NCBI RefSeq assembly: GCF_005281835.1
Contig: NZ_RZIS01000005.1
Span: 248,001-312,000 of the forward strand
Origin: Vibrio profundi
GTDB taxonomy: Bacteria; Pseudomonadota; Gammaproteobacteria; Enterobacterales; Vibrionaceae
Direction of reading: 5' to 3'
DNA: 64,000 bases
The position numbers were made by a program, and so were the translations under genes. Shown here one piece after another: positions 52,401-62,190 of the stretch (position 1 is its first letter; every line of letters starts with the position of its first letter). Below the pieces are notes generated by a model. The model was not told the origin of the DNA. It did no database searches and was given only the letters and a program-made list of their open reading frames with translations.

Positions 52401-55400
52401 ATTGTTGATGGCGTTGCTGTTGCAACTGTTGATGAAAATCAGTCTTCAACGACAACACTGCATGATTCATTCACTGTAGATAGTGCGGGTTATCATTCGA
52501 TTGAAATTGTTTACTGGGATCAAGGTGGAGCGGCTAATTTAGACATTAATCTAGGTACTGTTGACGCAAATGGTAATTACGACAATGGCGAACATGATTT
52601 AAATGATTTCCCATTAATCGGTGACGTTCTTGCAACAGATGAAGGCCAACCACTGGTTGTTAATTCTAGTTTACTGTTGGCAAATGATTATGACTCGAAC
52701 GAAGGAGATACATACTCTATAGTCTCTGATGGCTTTAGTTCTGATGATGGCCAAGTCGCTTATGATGCGGTTACTGGTGAAGTGACATTTACTCCTAACC
52801 CTGGCGTAACAGGTACTGCTAGTTTTACCTATACCATTGTCGACAGTACAGGCCTCACTGACACTGCTGTTGTTACAACATCAGTTAATCCTGCGAGTGA
52901 CGGTTTAACTGTCACAGCAAATATTAGTACGCCAACCAACAACGTTTTTGATTCTATCATCACAAATATCGAAAATTCATTGAGTGGTAAAACAGTGGAC
53001 TCTACCGGTGACAGCTCTGATAACCACTTGGAAACTACCGGGACTTGGGGTTCTTGGGTCGATGGCCTAGAAGGCGACGATACGATCGTCTACGGTAGTG
53101 GAATGCACATGCAGGCTCGTGGCGGCGATGATAATGACACTATCGTAGGTAGTGATGGATCGTCGACTGTCTTGACAGAGGACTTACAAGGTGGAGATGG
53201 GAGTGACACCCTTATTGGTGGTTCTGGTGTCTCATCGAGTATCAATCTTGTAGGGGATGATGTTAATGAGGTAGGTGATGACGTATTCATATCGAGGAGC
53301 CCAACAACAACGACGACTTATTATGGTGGTGCAGGAACCGATGCTGCTTATTTAACGGGCAGCAGCGCAGATTACCAATTTACTACAGTTGGCGCTTCGG
53401 ACTTTACTTTAGTGCACTCCGGCACTGGAAACGCCAATCATGACTTTTATAGTGTTGAATCCCTTTACTTCTCAGACGGTAAGTATGAAGTTCAGGGTAA
53501 TGAGTTAGTTCAAGTCGCTGAAGTATATGAACTAAATATTGATATTGACCTAAATGACAACGATGGCAGTGAAGTTATTACGTCGGTTGTAGTGAGTGAC
53601 GTGCCTTCAGATGTAACACTGTCACTTGGAGATAAGCAGGCCGATGGAACGTGGGTTATTTCGCCTTCAGATCTTGATAGTGAAGGGAAAGTTACACTCG
53701 TCGTCGAAGCTCCTTTAGGTACAGTGCCGGTTCTTACTGTTACTGCAGGTGCTCAAGAGGTAAATAGTGCCAATGAAGCTGTCGACCTACCAGAGTATGC
53801 GCAAACACAAACTGGCACTATCGTTACTCCGAGTGGAGACGCCAATGGTGATGACACTATTATAGGGCTCGACGGTGATGACGTGTTACTTGGAGACAGT
53901 GGAGGTATTCAGGATAACTCTACAGCGCCAACTAACTATAACTTGGCTCTAGTTGTTGATACGTCCGGAAGTATGGGTAGTACACTAAATGCAAATTCTA
54001 ACCAGTCAAGGCTTGACGTGGTTAGAGCGGCATTGATTTCTATGTTGGCGGACATAGCTGGCCATCCTGGTGTGATTAACCTAACGTTAATTGGATTTGA
54101 AAGTTCAGCTTCAGTCAAAATTGATATAGATGATCTTGATTCTAATGATCTTACTTCGACGGTGAATGATGCGATCAATGCACTTTCTGCTGACGGTGGT
54201 ACGAACTATGAAGCGGCGTTCGATTCTGCGAAAGATTGGTTCGATGATCAGCCTTCAGGTTATGAGAATATGACTTTCTTTTTAACCGATGGCATTCCAA
54301 CGGTATCAACTACAAGCGGTAGCAATAATGGTTCTACCACCGAATACAATGAATTTGTAGATTCAGTGTCGGCATTCCAAGAGCTGTCTACTGTATCTTC
54401 TGTTCGTGCGATTGGTATTGGAGATGGTATCAATTCTGATATTTTGGAGTACTTTGATAACACTGATAGTTCGGGCGCATCGTATTCAACAAGTACTGAA
54501 GTATTAGCTGACTTTACTAATAGTACCGGTGAAGCTTGGAGCTTAAGTAACTTCACCGTAGTCGGTGGCTCTGCTCAAGTCGTAAGTTCACGTGTTCATC
54601 TAGTTGATGAAGGTAGCGTTTCTGGTGCTACCGTTATGACTAGCCCTCAGTTCACAGTTGCAACTGACTCAGCATCTGTTATTACTTTCACGGCATCTCA
54701 AGGTGACGACTTCGGAGGAGGGGACACCTTTACGTGGGTTGTTCAGAAGTTTGATAGTCAATCACAAACTTGGGTTGATGTAACATCAGGTAACGGTACT
54801 GGCACGATTGAAACTGACCTGCTATATGAGGGCACTTACCAGTTAGTGCTATCCGTGTTCGAAGACCAATCTGGATACACTGCTGATGTGTACTTAGATG
54901 ACTTCTCTATGCTGAGTGTTACAGCGCCTACGGGGAACGTTGAGATAGTGAATTCCGCTCAAGACCTACAAGCAGTACTAGATGAAGGTAGCCAAGAGAT
55001 TACCTTATTACCAGTTGGTGATGATAACGTTAATGGTGGGGCAGGTAACGATATCTTGTTTGGTGATGCTATTAATACTGACAACTTACCGTGGAGTGAG
55101 AATGGTCTGACTCGCCCTGACTCATTGGCTGATGGTTCTGGGCTAGATGCGTTAACCACGTTCCTACAAATGTTAAATGGTATAGCGCCGTCAGATGTAG
55201 AAGTTTATGAGTATGTGAGAGAAAACCATCACCTGTTTAGTGTCGATGGAGATACTCGTGGCGGTAATGATACTGTTGATGGTGGCCTTGGTGACGATAT
55301 TATTTACGCACAAGGTGGAAACGACATCCTCATCGGTGGCTTAGGTGACGATATTCTCACCGGGGGAGATGGAGATGATATCTTCAAATGGGTTGATGAT

Positions 55401-55754
55401 ACGTTAGCTAACCATGAAGACGTGATTACCGATTTCCATGTGAATGAAGATCATATTGATATTTCTCAGCTGTTACCTGAAGAAAACACCATGGGAGACT
55501 TACTTGCTCATATTTCTGTAAGTAAAGAAGGTGATGATGACCTTAAGATTACCATTTCAGAAAATCAGAAAGATGCTGATGATATCGGAGATACTCAAGT
55601 GATTTTATTGGAAAATGTCACAGGGCAAGAAGTAAATATCGGTGGCGTTACCACTACCTTAGGTGGTTTAGATGCGGATGGAAACGGTAGCTATACGGGG
55701 GATGAGTTGACCAACCTAGTTAACTCACTAATGACCAACCTACCTAACTCATAA
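49428..55754 (+). CDS. Giant LapA-like RTX adhesin, type I secreted
   Basis: About 2108 aa. An N-terminal retention-type module (1-90) ends in TAAG at 92-95, matching the di-alanine site that the periplasmic protease LapG cuts in LapA. Ig-like domains follow, two of them identical (about 257-353 and 358-454), then a PA14-like domain (about 884-1041, including YAFKVTADDGYTIIVDG), a cadherin-like domain (about 1063-1158), a VWA domain with MIDAS VDTSGSMG (about 1503), RTX nonapeptides (around 1939-1990: GGNDTVDGGLGDDIIYAQGG), and an acidic type I secretion C-terminus. It should remain tethered in the TolC-like pore until LapG cleavage. GC content changes sharply in the Ig region. Confidence 0.93.
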   Translation: MDLSTLIAGGALTIGQRIVLDINGNIKLLELGESPQFGDVVLESFSGNPDATPKVSRISEEGEVDITSEIEDIFAALEEGQDPTQLDDEFATAAGAGTGSSLVSAGSVERDGAESIAETEFDTAGLESLGLSTTQSLALLEAFNSESGTSASDTTADADSNFSVTVASSDEITNAEEADDVSVTLGGVDADAVSVKVTFSDGTNSVVVDATETGGVWSVADADLTSLTDGNITVTALVTDSSGNAKEVTDTLLLDTELSKPTIDLVDGSDTGVSNSDNLTNDTTPTFALGNIDSDADTVEVFDGSTKLGDAVQAGDGSWSFTPSTPLADGTYDLSVKVTDDAGNESSSDALSVEVDIELSKPTIDLVDGSDTGVSNSDNLTNDTTPTFALGNIDSDADTVEVFDGSTKLGDAVQAGDGSWSFTPSTPLADGTYDLSVKVTDDAGNESSSDALSVMLDTDEPTVVITATDTNLSAGEATTITFQFSEAVEGFAEEDITVAGGTLSGLTQVDGDTWTATFTQSGNETPSVTVTDESYTDVAGNQGAEGTLSLDSIQDKPEAQDFSVGLNSQGEASFTFDGGQSGSQDNVSDQEDDISGTPVQIVMLEEPLFGTIYDVSSGTPVPVSANTAISSEAQLEYVEDTNAVDNLDFVASQFSSEVNSGASSVDFLNGSVSISSGSYTGNGPTPGNVSSSTTYLSYVSGSQKDGFGVSTAPSSNSELDVTSKEFISIDYSDSGAVITEANVEFGSVYSHYNEGHSAEGEINIVALDADGNVVAQFNYDADEDNGDLPLVIDSNGVATVNVNVPGGFTELRVYTTQDGSDSPTTNSNITLKGVDVVSAELNEVIDYKSLDSDGLLSDETAQLTISDNTVELAPVAQDDTVSVFGGLSGYYYASSESVNGNLESVQDALDVIASKDPDLTFDAKDINYTLDGNGNGLSSQTQFEDFLNNDASSVEGTVGSHTDGVVQMSGSVYLEPGDYAFKVTADDGYTIIVDGVAVATVDENQSSTTTLHDSFTVDSAGYHSIEIVYWDQGGAANLDINLGTVDANGNYDNGEHDLNDFPLIGDVLATDEGQPLVVNSSLLLANDYDSNEGDTYSIVSDGFSSDDGQVAYDAVTGEVTFTPNPGVTGTASFTYTIVDSTGLTDTAVVTTSVNPASDGLTVTANISTPTNNVFDSIITNIENSLSGKTVDSTGDSSDNHLETTGTWGSWVDGLEGDDTIVYGSGMHMQARGGDDNDTIVGSDGSSTVLTEDLQGGDGSDTLIGGSGVSSSINLVGDDVNEVGDDVFISRSPTTTTTYYGGAGTDAAYLTGSSADYQFTTVGASDFTLVHSGTGNANHDFYSVESLYFSDGKYEVQGNELVQVAEVYELNIDIDLNDNDGSEVITSVVVSDVPSDVTLSLGDKQADGTWVISPSDLDSEGKVTLVVEAPLGTVPVLTVTAGAQEVNSANEAVDLPEYAQTQTGTIVTPSGDANGDDTIIGLDGDDVLLGDSGGIQDNSTAPTNYNLALVVDTSGSMGSTLNANSNQSRLDVVRAALISMLADIAGHPGVINLTLIGFESSASVKIDIDDLDSNDLTSTVNDAINALSADGGTNYEAAFDSAKDWFDDQPSGYENMTFFLTDGIPTVSTTSGSNNGSTTEYNEFVDSVSAFQELSTVSSVRAIGIGDGINSDILEYFDNTDSSGASYSTSTEVLADFTNSTGEAWSLSNFTVVGGSAQVVSSRVHLVDEGSVSGATVMTSPQFTVATDSASVITFTASQGDDFGGGDTFTWVVQKFDSQSQTWVDVTSGNGTGTIETDLLYEGTYQLVLSVFEDQSGYTADVYLDDFSMLSVTAPTGNVEIVNSAQDLQAVLDEGSQEITLLPVGDDNVNGGAGNDILFGDAINTDNLPWSENGLTRPDSLADGSGLDALTTFLQMLNGIAPSDVEVYEYVRENHHLFSVDGDTRGGNDTVDGGLGDDIIYAQGGNDILIGGLGDDILTGGDGDDIFKWVDDTLANHEDVITDFHVNEDHIDISQLLPEENTMGDLLAHISVSKEGDDDLKITISENQKDADDIGDTQVILLENVTGQEVNIGGVTTTLGGLDADGNGSYTGDELTNLVNSLMTNLPNS
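50196..50485 (+). repeat. Adhesin Ig-like repeat, copy 1
   Basis: 290 bp identical by eye to copy 2, with a period of 303 bp (101 codons). It encodes one bacterial Ig-like domain starting ELSKPTIDLVDGSDTG. The stretch is distinctly more GC-rich than the flanking coding sequence. Confidence 0.95.
50499..50788 (+). repeat. Adhesin Ig-like repeat, copy 2
   Basis: Identical by eye to copy 1 at nucleotide level; only the 13-bp linkers differ. Complete identity, including third codon positions, implies recent duplication or gene conversion. Copy number could also be under-counted if the assembly used short reads. Confidence 0.95.
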
Positions 55755-55757
55755 AGG

Positions 55758-55781
55758 AAAAGGGCCGAAAGGCCCTTTTTT
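55758..55781 (+). terminator. Rho-independent terminator of the adhesin gene
   Basis: AAAAGGGCC GAAA GGCCCTTTTTT, a stem with stable GAAA tetraloop, 3 bp after the stop. Confidence 0.95.
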
Positions 55782-55851
55782 GTATTTTACTAAATCCAAA
55801 TTTATGAAAGCTCGAAGGCTACCAGTGTATTTCTTGGATCCCTTTATACGC

Positions 55852-57045
55852 TTATAAAACCTTGCAGGCAAAACCTTTTAGGTAGAAGCCTTCTGGGTAA
55901 GCGGTATCCGTTAGATGGTCTGCCGCTTGCTCGAAACGTTCAACAAACTTAACGCTACGTTCTGCATCAAGCGCTGCATCTGCGATGATTTTCTGGAATA
56001 AGTCGGTTCCCATGAGGCCAGAGCAAGAGTAGGTCAGTAATGTACCACCAGGTTTTAATATTTGCATCGCTAACATATTAATATCTTTATAGCCGTTAGC
56101 ACCTGAAGTCAGGTTGTTTTTGCTTGATACAAATTTTGGCGGATCCATGATGACGACATCGAATTTTGTACCTTGATCACGGTATTCTCTAAGTAGTTTA
56201 AACACGTCTGCGTTTAAGAAAACTGCGCGCTTTTTAGAAATATCGAAGCCATTGATTTCAGCATTGTGCTTTGCAGTGTCTAATGCTGTCTGGGAAACAT
56301 CGGCATTAATAACACGCTTCGCGTCACCTTTTAGAGCATATAGCCCGAAGCCGCCAGTATATGAAAAGCAGTTAAGAACATCTTTATTCTTAACATATTT
56401 CATTGCTTCTTTACGGCTATCACGCTGATCTAAGTAGAAACCTGTTTTGTGCCCCTCTACGATATCAACACTAATCTTGACGCCATTTTCTTCAATGACG
56501 ACGGATTTAGGTGGCTCTTCACCATGTAGAACACCTACCGTTTGCTCTAGTCCTTCCTTCTTACGTACTGCAACATCTGAACGTTCGTAGACGTGACAAC
56601 CTGGGAAGCAATGCACAAGGGCTGCAACCAATTGTTTTTTATTGAATTCAGCGCCAGCACTTAATAATTGGCAAACCAAATAGTCTTGGTATTTATCAAT
56701 AGTAACCCCAGGTAAACCGTCAGATTCTGCTGCGATTAAACGATAGCCAGTGAGCCCATCACGTTCGATGATATCCTCACGTAACAATTGTGCATTTTGG
56801 ATTCGTTTTATGAAGAACTCTACATTGATTTCTTCTTTTTCAAAACTCCAGACTCGCGCTCTAATTTGGGAAGTAGGGGAATAAGCAGCTTTAGCTAGCC
56901 ATTTGCCATTTTGAGCAAATACATCAACAGTTTCACCTTGCTGAGGTTCACCCTCTACTTTGTCGATACCACGAGAGAAAACCCAAGGGTGCTTACGGCG
57001 TAACGATTTGTCTCGGCCTTTCGCTAGATAAATTGCTGGAGTCAT
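55852..57045 (-). CDS. rlmI: 23S rRNA (cytosine-1962-C5)-methyltransferase
   Basis: RlmI methylates C1962 of 23S rRNA. The roughly 397-aa protein has an N-terminal PUA-like domain ([20 protein letters not shown]), a RlmI-type middle region ([20 protein letters not shown]) and the SAM-dependent methyltransferase core with [22 protein letters not shown] and the catalytic-Cys motif YSCSGLM. The ATG at 57045 is chosen because it matches the family N-terminus; the frame stays open 21 codons further upstream. It lies downstream of a terminator that closes the chemoreceptor gene. Confidence 0.94.
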   Translation of the reverse strand: MTPAIYLAKGRDKSLRRKHPWVFSRGIDKVEGEPQQGETVDVFAQNGKWLAKAAYSPTSQIRARVWSFEKEEINVEFFIKRIQNAQLLREDIIERDGLTGYRLIAAESDGLPGVTIDKYQDYLVCQLLSAGAEFNKKQLVAALVHCFPGCHVYERSDVAVRKKEGLEQTVGVLHGEEPPKSVVIEENGVKISVDIVEGHKTGFYLDQRDSRKEAMKYVKNKDVLNCFSYTGGFGLYALKGDAKRVINADVSQTALDTAKHNAEINGFDISKKRAVFLNADVFKLLREYRDQGTKFDVVIMDPPKFVSSKNNLTSGANGYKDINMLAMQILKPGGTLLTYSCSGLMGTDLFQKIIADAALDAERSVKFVERFEQAADHLTDTAYPEGFYLKGFACKVL

Positions 57046-57112
57046 AGTTAGATCTTTTAGTTGTCTTTGAAGGGGCTGTATTGTCGTGGATGATTGTGTG
57101 AAAAGCAAATAC

Positions 57113-57137
57113 GAAAAAGGGCCGCATTAGCAGCCCT
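57113..57137 (-). terminator. Terminator of the chemoreceptor gene
   Basis: On the minus strand GGGCTGC TAAT GCGGCCC followed by TTTTT, a 7-bp stem with one G-T pair, about 20 bp past the stop. Confidence 0.85.
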
Positions 57138-57156
57138 AAGAGTTAGTATGGAAAGT

Positions 57157-58560
57157 CTATGCCTTCAAGCCAGTCAACAAGCTTTCCATTGAATCACTTT
57201 GTTTACGTAATTGGTCAACATTACTATTTGTCATACTGATCATTTCACACACATTGTTAGATTGGTTACGAATCTCTTCAACGCTGTGTGCGATGTTGTC
57301 TGCCACGACACCTTGCTCTTCTGCTGCTGTAGCAATCTGAGTGCTGCTGTCTGAAATAGATTGGTTCTTCTCAGCCAGTGAGCCGATTTCAACATTAACT
57401 TCCGCCATTAGGTTCTGGCCTTCGTTAGCATTGGTTACGGTTACGCCCATAAGGGTCGTAAGTGATTGGCTATTACGTTGTAGAGCTTCGATCATCGTTT
57501 GAATTTCTACTGTCGCTTGTTGTGTACGAGCAGCAAGCGCACGAACCTCATCGGCTACAACTGCAAATCCACGCCCTTGTTCACCGGCACGAGCAGCTTC
57601 GATGGCTGCATTAAGAGCTAACAGGTTGGTTTGTTCTGAAATAGCATTGATCGTTGTGACTACTTCATCGATTTGTGCGGCGTTAGCATCTAGCTCTTCT
57701 ACTGCTTGCGATGCTGATTGTATTTCACTTGATAGGCTAGAAATAGAGCTCAGTGTATTGGACACTTTCACTTGGCCACTTTCTGCCACGCCACGAGCAT
57801 CCATCGTTTGAGAGCTGGATTCGTGTGCAAGGTTTGCTACTTCGCGAATAGTCGCTGCCATTTGCTCTGTTGCACTTGCTAGGCCGTTTAAGTGTTCTTG
57901 CTGAGTGTTTGAAATGTCAGAACTCTGCTGAGTCGACTGATTTAAATCTGAGCTGATTTGCTGCATCAAAGCGACAGATTCTTGGATAGATAACACCATT
58001 TGTTGTTCGCGTTCTGCAACTTTGTCAATGGTGATAGCAATTTCACTGAACTCATCACGGACTGGGAAGTAATTCATTCGGCTAGTTAAATCACCACTTG
58101 CCAATGTCGTTAATGATTTATTCATAGCGAACATTGCGCCACCAATGAAAGTCATGATGTAGTATACGCCTAGTGCAATAAGTGACAATGTCACAGATAT
58201 AATTATCACTTGAGTTGTAGTCAAAGAGGTCCACAAATCTTGGTCGTGGTTTGCTACTAAACTAAAAGCGCCATTCATTACCGAAATGGCTCCAGCACCG
58301 CTACCAATTGATATTGTGTCAGAGCTTCTTAATAAGCTGACGACTTGATCACGGGACAGATCTCCAGCCTCGATGAGATTTTTCATTAAAAGCAGTTCTT
58401 CTTGGTACAGGTGAGTGAGTAACGAATCTGCTGCGCTGTCGAGAACTAAGGTGAGGATGATTAAAGCAATAAGTGGGAGAACGAAAAGTAAGTAAAACTT
58501 TTCTTGGATTTTTAAGTGAATGAGATACTTGTCAATCCAGCGAAACGGCATTTCTTTCAT
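57157..58560 (-). CDS. Methyl-accepting chemotaxis protein
   Basis: About 467 aa: a first helix (about 20-42), a small periplasmic domain of roughly 75 residues, a second helix (about 120-145), HAMP, and a cytoplasmic signalling domain whose hairpin tip is conserved ([20 protein letters not shown], then [16 protein letters not shown]). It passes ligand signals to CheW/CheA. The compact periplasmic domain has no recognisable Cache or four-helix signature, so the ligand is unknown. The start could be ATG 58560, ATG 58551, or GTG 58587; 58560 is chosen. Confidence 0.93.
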   Translation of the reverse strand: MKEMPFRWIDKYLIHLKIQEKFYLLFVLPLIALIILTLVLDSAADSLLTHLYQEELLLMKNLIEAGDLSRDQVVSLLRSSDTISIGSGAGAISVMNGAFSLVANHDQDLWTSLTTTQVIIISVTLSLIALGVYYIMTFIGGAMFAMNKSLTTLASGDLTSRMNYFPVRDEFSEIAITIDKVAEREQQMVLSIQESVALMQQISSDLNQSTQQSSDISNTQQEHLNGLASATEQMAATIREVANLAHESSSQTMDARGVAESGQVKVSNTLSSISSLSSEIQSASQAVEELDANAAQIDEVVTTINAISEQTNLLALNAAIEAARAGEQGRGFAVVADEVRALAARTQQATVEIQTMIEALQRNSQSLTTLMGVTVTNANEGQNLMAEVNVEIGSLAEKNQSISDSSTQIATAAEEQGVVADNIAHSVEEIRNQSNNVCEMISMTNSNVDQLRKQSDSMESLLTGLKA

Positions 58561-58651
58561 AATTATTATTCTCAGTTTTCTTTCCACACGAAGTGTGTGC
58601 GTGAATAGATACTGGCAATCATATCATTTCTGTAAATTTAGAGGCAACGCT

Positions 58652-58927
58652 ATGAAACACAAATACAAGATGTTCGTCGTGTCTGGCGTCGTTCAGGGAG
58701 TAGGGTTTAGATATTATACGAGTCAAAAAGGGCTTCAGCTTGGGTTAAAGGGCTATGCTAAAAACCTACCTGATGGGCGCGTAGAAGTGCTGGTATGTGG
58801 TGAACCCGAAGATGTAGAGCTAATGGGTAAGTGGCTTATCAAAGGACCAGTTACTGCTAGGGTGGATAGTTTAGACATGGAAGATATCGATAGTCGGGTA
58901 ATATACCGTGGATTTGAAATACTGTAG
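58652..58927 (+). CDS. acyP: Acylphosphatase
   Basis: A 91-aa enzyme that hydrolyses carboxyl-phosphate bonds. The two signatures are present: [12 protein letters not shown] with the phosphate-binding Arg, and [17 protein letters not shown] with the catalytic Asn. The ATG at 58652 has AGAGG seven bases upstream; longer in-frame starts overlap the divergent chemoreceptor gene and are not credible. Its 3' end faces tusE, 27 bp away. Confidence 0.94.
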   Translation: MKHKYKMFVVSGVVQGVGFRYYTSQKGLQLGLKGYAKNLPDGRVEVLVCGEPEDVELMGKWLIKGPVTARVDSLDMEDIDSRVIYRGFEIL

Positions 58928-58954
58928 GTCCCTCTACAGCATATACGAGTTGGT

Positions 58955-59284
58955 CTATAAGCATTTAGCAGGTTTTGGTAGCCCTGCCAGTTTTGTCGCT
59001 TGTTTTGCTGGGCCTTTTTTGAATAATTTAAATAAATACTTGCTGTTGCCTTTTTCTGGCCCATGAGCCTTTTCCATCGCTTTGACTAACATGCGAACCG
59101 CTGGTGAGGTGTTGAATTCTTCATAGAAGTCACGAACGAAATGAACCACTTCAAGGTGCGCATCTGTCAACTCAATGCCTTCATCGTCAGCTAGAATTTG
59201 GATCATGCCTTCTTCCCATTGAGTGTGGTCGAGTAGGTAGCCTTGTGCGTCAGTTTCTATTTGATTGCCTTGATATTCAAACAT
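58955..59284 (-). CDS. tusE: Sulfurtransferase TusE (DsrC family)
   Basis: A 109-aa protein that accepts persulfide sulfur from TusBCD for 2-thiouridine formation on tRNA. It has the DsrC-family features [39 protein letters not shown] and the penultimate C-terminal Cys (KCL) that carries the sulfur. Convergent with acyP, as often found in Vibrio and relatives. Confidence 0.94.
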   Translation of the reverse strand: MFEYQGNQIETDAQGYLLDHTQWEEGMIQILADDEGIELTDAHLEVVHFVRDFYEEFNTSPAVRMLVKAMEKAHGPEKGNSKYLFKLFKKGPAKQATKLAGLPKPAKCL

Positions 59285-59371
59285 TTCATTATCCAGTAAA
59301 TATTGTAACTCTTATAGTTAGGGTACATGAGCGTAAGCGCTTTTCCCAAGTAATATTGAGTTAGCAGGTAC

Positions 59372-59404
59372 AAAAAAGCCCAAGAGATTAACTCTTGGGC
59401 TTTT
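59372..59404 (-). terminator. Terminator of yccA
   Basis: GCCCAAGAG / CTCTTGGGC stem with a 5-base loop; on the minus strand it is followed by TTTTTT, 22 bp past the yccA stop. Confidence 0.93.
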
Positions 59405-59426
59405 GGTATTTGTAATAGACTAAATA

Positions 59427-60092
59427 TTAGTCGTCGCTGTTCATAATACCTAAAATGCTAAGCAGGCTAATGAAGATGTTGTAGATTGAAACGTAAAGGC
59501 TAACAGTTGCAGAGATGTAGTTAGTCTCACCACCGCGAATGATGCTTTGAGTGGTTAGCAAGATTACACCTGTTGAAAACAGAATAAACATACCGCTCAT
59601 TGCTAGTGATAGTAGTGGCATTTGCAAGAAGATATTTGCAACCATACCAACTAAAAGAACAACGAAACCAGCTAACAGCATGCCATTAAGGAATGATAAG
59701 TCACGCTTTGTTGTTAGTGCATAAGCAGAAGCACCCATAAACGCAAGGGCTGTACCACCAAGTGCAGTTAGGATTACGTCACCCATTCCTGCACCAATGT
59801 ACATGTTCAGGATTGGACCGATTGTGTAACCTAGGAAACCAGTAAATAGGAATGTGAAAACCAGACCCATACCGTTATCGCGGTTCTTTTCAGTTAAGAA
59901 TAGTAAGCCGTAGAAACCAACTAGCATGATAATCAGGCCAGGGCGAGGCAAGTTCATTGCCATAGATACGCCTGCAACCACAGCAGACCAAAGCAATGTC
60001 ATAGAAAGTAGAGCATAAGTGTTACGCAATACTTTGTTTGTTTGCAAAGCACTTTCTTTAGTTGCTGTGCGGGTAAACATAGGGCTGTTCAT
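59427..60092 (-). CDS. yccA: Bax inhibitor-1-like membrane protein YccA
   Basis: A 221-aa protein with seven membrane segments, characteristic of the Bax inhibitor-1/UPF0005 family. The N-terminal TNKVLRNTYALLSMTLLWSA and C-terminal ETNYISATVSLYVSIYNIFI motifs, ending LLSILGIMNSDD, match YccA. In E. coli YccA is a substrate and modulator of the membrane protease FtsH. It is a single-gene unit with its own terminator. Confidence 0.93.
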   Translation of the reverse strand: MNSPMFTRTATKESALQTNKVLRNTYALLSMTLLWSAVVAGVSMAMNLPRPGLIIMLVGFYGLLFLTEKNRDNGMGLVFTFLFTGFLGYTIGPILNMYIGAGMGDVILTALGGTALAFMGASAYALTTKRDLSFLNGMLLAGFVVLLVGMVANIFLQMPLLSLAMSGMFILFSTGVILLTTQSIIRGGETNYISATVSLYVSIYNIFISLLSILGIMNSDD

Positions 60093-60258
60093 AATCTTCC
60101 TCGTAAGGTGACTTCATAGTTATTAGTTCATTTATGGGGCTGAAAGTTCAGAAAATCAAGTCTTCCAATCCCTATGAGTAAATAAAATAATAATCAAAAT
60201 AACTGGTTAAGTGTTTTTGAAGGTGTAACACAATGTTACTTGTTTCCACATTATAAAC

Positions 60259-60284
60259 AAAAAGGCGACCTAAGCCGCCCTTTT
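60259..60284 (-). terminator. Terminator of the aap operon
   Basis: On the minus strand a GGGCGGC / GTCGCC stem-loop is followed by TTTTTG, 20 bp past the aapP stop. The yccA promoter should lie between here and 60093, but no clear hexamers were identified. Confidence 0.8.
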
Positions 60285-60304
60285 AAGTAACATTTTACAA
60301 CATA

Positions 60305-61069
60305 TTAGTGATGTAAGATTTGGCTCAGGAAGTTTTGCGTACGATCTGACTGTGGATTTTCGAAGAAATCGACTGGATTATTTTCTTCAATAATTTCTCC
60401 AGCATCCATAAAGATCACCCTGTCGGCAACTTCCTTCGCGAAACCCATTTCGTGGGTTACGCAAAGCATAGTCATGCCTTCTTCCGCAAGCTCTACCATT
60501 ACATCAAGTACTTCACGAACCATTTCTGGATCGAGTGCTGATGTAGGCTCATCAAACAACATCACCTGCGGGCTCATACAAAGAGAGCGAGCGATAGCTA
60601 CACGTTGCTGTTGGCCCCCTGAAAGTTGGCCTGGGTATTTGTCTGCTTGATCTGGAATCTTAACCCTTTCAAGGTATTTCATCGCGATCGCTTCAGCTTC
60701 TTCTTTAGGCATTTTCTTCACCCAGATAGGAGCCAATGTGCAGTTTTCTAAAACAGTAAGGTGAGGGAATAGGTTGAAATGTTGGAAACACATACCTACT
60801 TCACGTCTTACCGCTTCGATATTTTTAAGATCTTCTGTTAGCTCATTTCCAGATACGAAAATATGGCCTTTTTGGTGTTCTTCTAGGCGGTTAATACAAC
60901 GAATCATCGTTGATTTGCCTGAGCCTGAAGGGCCACAAATTACAATCTTTTCGCCTTTCTTTACTTCCAGGTTGATGTTTTTTAGTACGTGGAATTCACC
61001 GTACCATTTGTTCATGTCTTTCAATTCAATCATGAGTTGTTTTGAATCGTTGTCTAGTTGCTGCGTCAT
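60305..61069 (-). CDS. aapP: Amino-acid ABC transporter ATP-binding protein AapP
   Basis: A 254-aa ABC ATPase of the polar amino-acid type: Walker [10 protein letters not shown], signature LSGGQQQR, Walker [12 protein letters not shown], and the H-loop [20 protein letters not shown]. It powers the AapQM permeases. Gene order aapJ-Q-M-P on the minus strand, with 22 bp between aapM and aapP, identifies the general L-amino-acid importer type. Confidence 0.96.
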   Translation of the reverse strand: MTQQLDNDSKQLMIELKDMNKWYGEFHVLKNINLEVKKGEKIVICGPSGSGKSTMIRCINRLEEHQKGHIFVSGNELTEDLKNIEAVRREVGMCFQHFNLFPHLTVLENCTLAPIWVKKMPKEEAEAIAMKYLERVKIPDQADKYPGQLSGGQQQRVAIARSLCMSPQVMLFDEPTSALDPEMVREVLDVMVELAEEGMTMLCVTHEMGFAKEVADRVIFMDAGEIIEENNPVDFFENPQSDRTQNFLSQILHH

Positions 61070-61091
61070 AATACGTCCTTGATCTTCCTAA

Positions 61092-62189
61092 TTATCGTTT
61101 GTGACCGGTGTGAAGTTTGTTTTCTAGCCATATCGAGTATCTCGACATGCCGAAACAGAACACCCAGAACACTAACGCGACAAATACATAACTTTCTGTT
61201 GCAAAACCTAACCACTCTGGGTCGGTGTTCGCAGCTTGTCCAATACCTAATACATCGAACATACCGATGATGAGTACCAGACTGGTATCTTTGAACAAAC
61301 CAATGAAGGTGTTCACGATTGAAGGGATAGTAATTTTCAGTGCTTGAGGAAGAATGATTAATCCCATTTTCTTCCAATAGCTTAGGCCTAGAGCGTCGGC
61401 TGCTTCGTATTGGCCCTTAGGGATCGCTTGTAAACCACCACGAACCACTTCCGCCATATAAGCTGCACTAAACAGCACCACACCGATCAGAGCGCGAATC
61501 AATTTATCGGTTTCAGAGCCTTCCGTTAGGAATAAAGGAAGCATTACTGACGCCATAAATAGAACAGTGATGAGTGGAACGCCACGCCAAATTTCAATGT
61601 AGACCGTACACATACTGCGTATGATTGGCATCTCAGAGCGTCGACCCAGTGCAAGCGCTACACCTATTGGTAGAGATACTACGATGCCGACAAGCGCGAT
61701 GATCAGCGTCACCAGTAAGCCGCCCCATTTATGGGTTTCAACGACTTCAAGACCGAATACCCCACCATAGAGCAACCCAGCGATAATGAACGGGTAGATG
61801 TTTACAAAGAACAGCCAGATCCATGTACGCTTAGGCGTTCCTTCGTAAGCCAGTAAACCTACAAAAACAGCTAAGGTGAAGTAAAATAGGCGAGGGCGCC
61901 ATAACTCAGCTTCAGGGTAGAAGCCATACATAAATTGTTCCCAGCGTACGCTGATGAATACCCAACAGGCGCCATCACTTGTACAAGCATCACGAGTCGT
62001 ACCAATCCAATCCGCATTAATGATTGCCCAGTCAAAGATTGACCAGATCAAAGAAAATGCAAAGTATCCTAATACAACTGTCACGACACTGTTTACAGGG
62101 CCATTAAAAAGGTTTTTTCGTAACCACCCCACAAGGCCAACTGTGTTTGCCGGTGGTGGGAGGTCAGGTTGAAATTGATGTACGTTCAT
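61092..62189 (-). CDS. aapM: Amino-acid ABC transporter permease AapM
   Basis: This 365-aa inner-membrane permease has about eight membrane segments and the ABC permease signature in the C-terminal half: EVVRGGLQAIPKGQYEAADA, then GLSYWKKMGLIILPQALKIT (the EAA loop). Its extended N-terminal third, longer than in minimal HisM-type permeases, is typical of AapM. It pairs with AapQ, which ends 1 bp upstream. Confidence 0.95.
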   Translation of the reverse strand: MNVHQFQPDLPPPANTVGLVGWLRKNLFNGPVNSVVTVVLGYFAFSLIWSIFDWAIINADWIGTTRDACTSDGACWVFISVRWEQFMYGFYPEAELWRPRLFYFTLAVFVGLLAYEGTPKRTWIWLFFVNIYPFIIAGLLYGGVFGLEVVETHKWGGLLVTLIIALVGIVVSLPIGVALALGRRSEMPIIRSMCTVYIEIWRGVPLITVLFMASVMLPLFLTEGSETDKLIRALIGVVLFSAAYMAEVVRGGLQAIPKGQYEAADALGLSYWKKMGLIILPQALKITIPSIVNTFIGLFKDTSLVLIIGMFDVLGIGQAANTDPEWLGFATESYVFVALVFWVFCFGMSRYSIWLENKLHTGHKR

Positions 62190-62190
62190 C

